A DNA stretch of 16,617 nt. Origin: Allobrachymonas sp. (GTDB lineage Bacteria > Pseudomonadota > Gammaproteobacteria > Burkholderiales > Burkholderiaceae_C). The position numbers and the translations under genes are program-made. This document shows positions 16,498 through 16,617 of the stretch, one piece after another. The stretch spans positions 1 through 16,617 of the forward strand of contig JAAUOI010000027.1 in the NCBI GenBank assembly GCA_012036375.1. Direction: 5' to 3'. Position 1 is the first letter of the stretch. Each line of letters begins with the position of its first letter. The notes under the pieces were generated by a model. The model had not been told where the DNA came from. It worked only from the letters and a program-made list of their open reading frames with translations, and did not search any database.

Positions 16498-16617
16498 ATG
16501 TCTGATCCCATGAGAATCCGTGCCCAATTGGCGGGCGACAAAACCACCGTTCGTGTGCTCGTCAGCCACGAAATGGAAACTGGCCAACGCCGCGCCGCCG
16601 ACGGCAAAAGTCGTGCC
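16498..16617 (+). CDS. soxZ: SoxZ, partial (N-terminal 40 residues)
   Basis: Partner of SoxY in the carrier complex. Begins MSDPMRIRAQLAGDKTTVRV and then LVSHEMETGQR, the conserved SoxZ opening (VLxSHEMETG). The gene continues beyond the window end. SD AAGGAG precedes the ATG by several bases. The usual continuation would be soxA, soxX and soxB. Confidence 0.93.
   Translation, partial: MSDPMRIRAQLAGDKTTVRVLVSHEMETGQRRAADGKSRA

Overview
The window looks like chromosomal DNA of a sulfur-oxidising betaproteobacterium, most likely Burkholderiales and Comamonadaceae-like. This rests on the wording of the DNA polymerase I, AddA-type helicase and Sox proteins, a Burkholderiales-type 4.5S RNA, and an interspersed repeat of a style I associate with Comamonadaceae. 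No tRNA, rRNA, CRISPR array or recognisable transposase gene was found.

Layout. Positions 1 to about 495 hold nothing I recognise and may be a chimeric or low-quality contig end. Then come a 5'-truncated addA-type helicase-nuclease (+, to 3265), the SRP RNA gene ffs (-, about 3284-3382), a gene-free stretch with two mirror-image 147-bp palindromic elements, and polA (+, 3972-6758). A three-gene minus-strand block follows, transcribed from about 12.5 kb down to 6.8 kb: a Slam/T11SS-like outer-membrane protein, a FecR-domain protein with two TbpB-like lobes, and a TPR/GT41-type glycosyltransferase. Divergent from it is a plus-strand sulfur-oxidation cluster: an ArsR-family regulator, soxC, soxD, soxY and the start of soxZ, which runs off the window.

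How the genes work together. SoxYZ carries sulfur on the SoxY C-terminal GGCGG cysteine; SoxCD oxidises the bound sulfane sulfur; the ArsR protein 31 bp upstream is the likely repressor. The minus-strand block reads as a secretion cassette: an outer-membrane translocator, a secreted bilobed passenger, and a glycosyltransferase that could modify the passenger. This resembles the logic of hmw1ABC with different parts, and is the best candidate here for an undescribed system.

Quality warning. Five genes (addA, polA, the glycosyltransferase, the fecR-like gene, soxC) carry nine apparent frameshifts. Six are single-base losses in A or T runs, and repairing them restores family motifs exactly. I treat these as sequencing errors, not pseudogenes; the other three (two in the glycosyltransferase, one in soxC) are less certain. 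Four degenerate copies of one interspersed repeat and one long hairpin at soxC/soxD also lie in or beside coding sequence.
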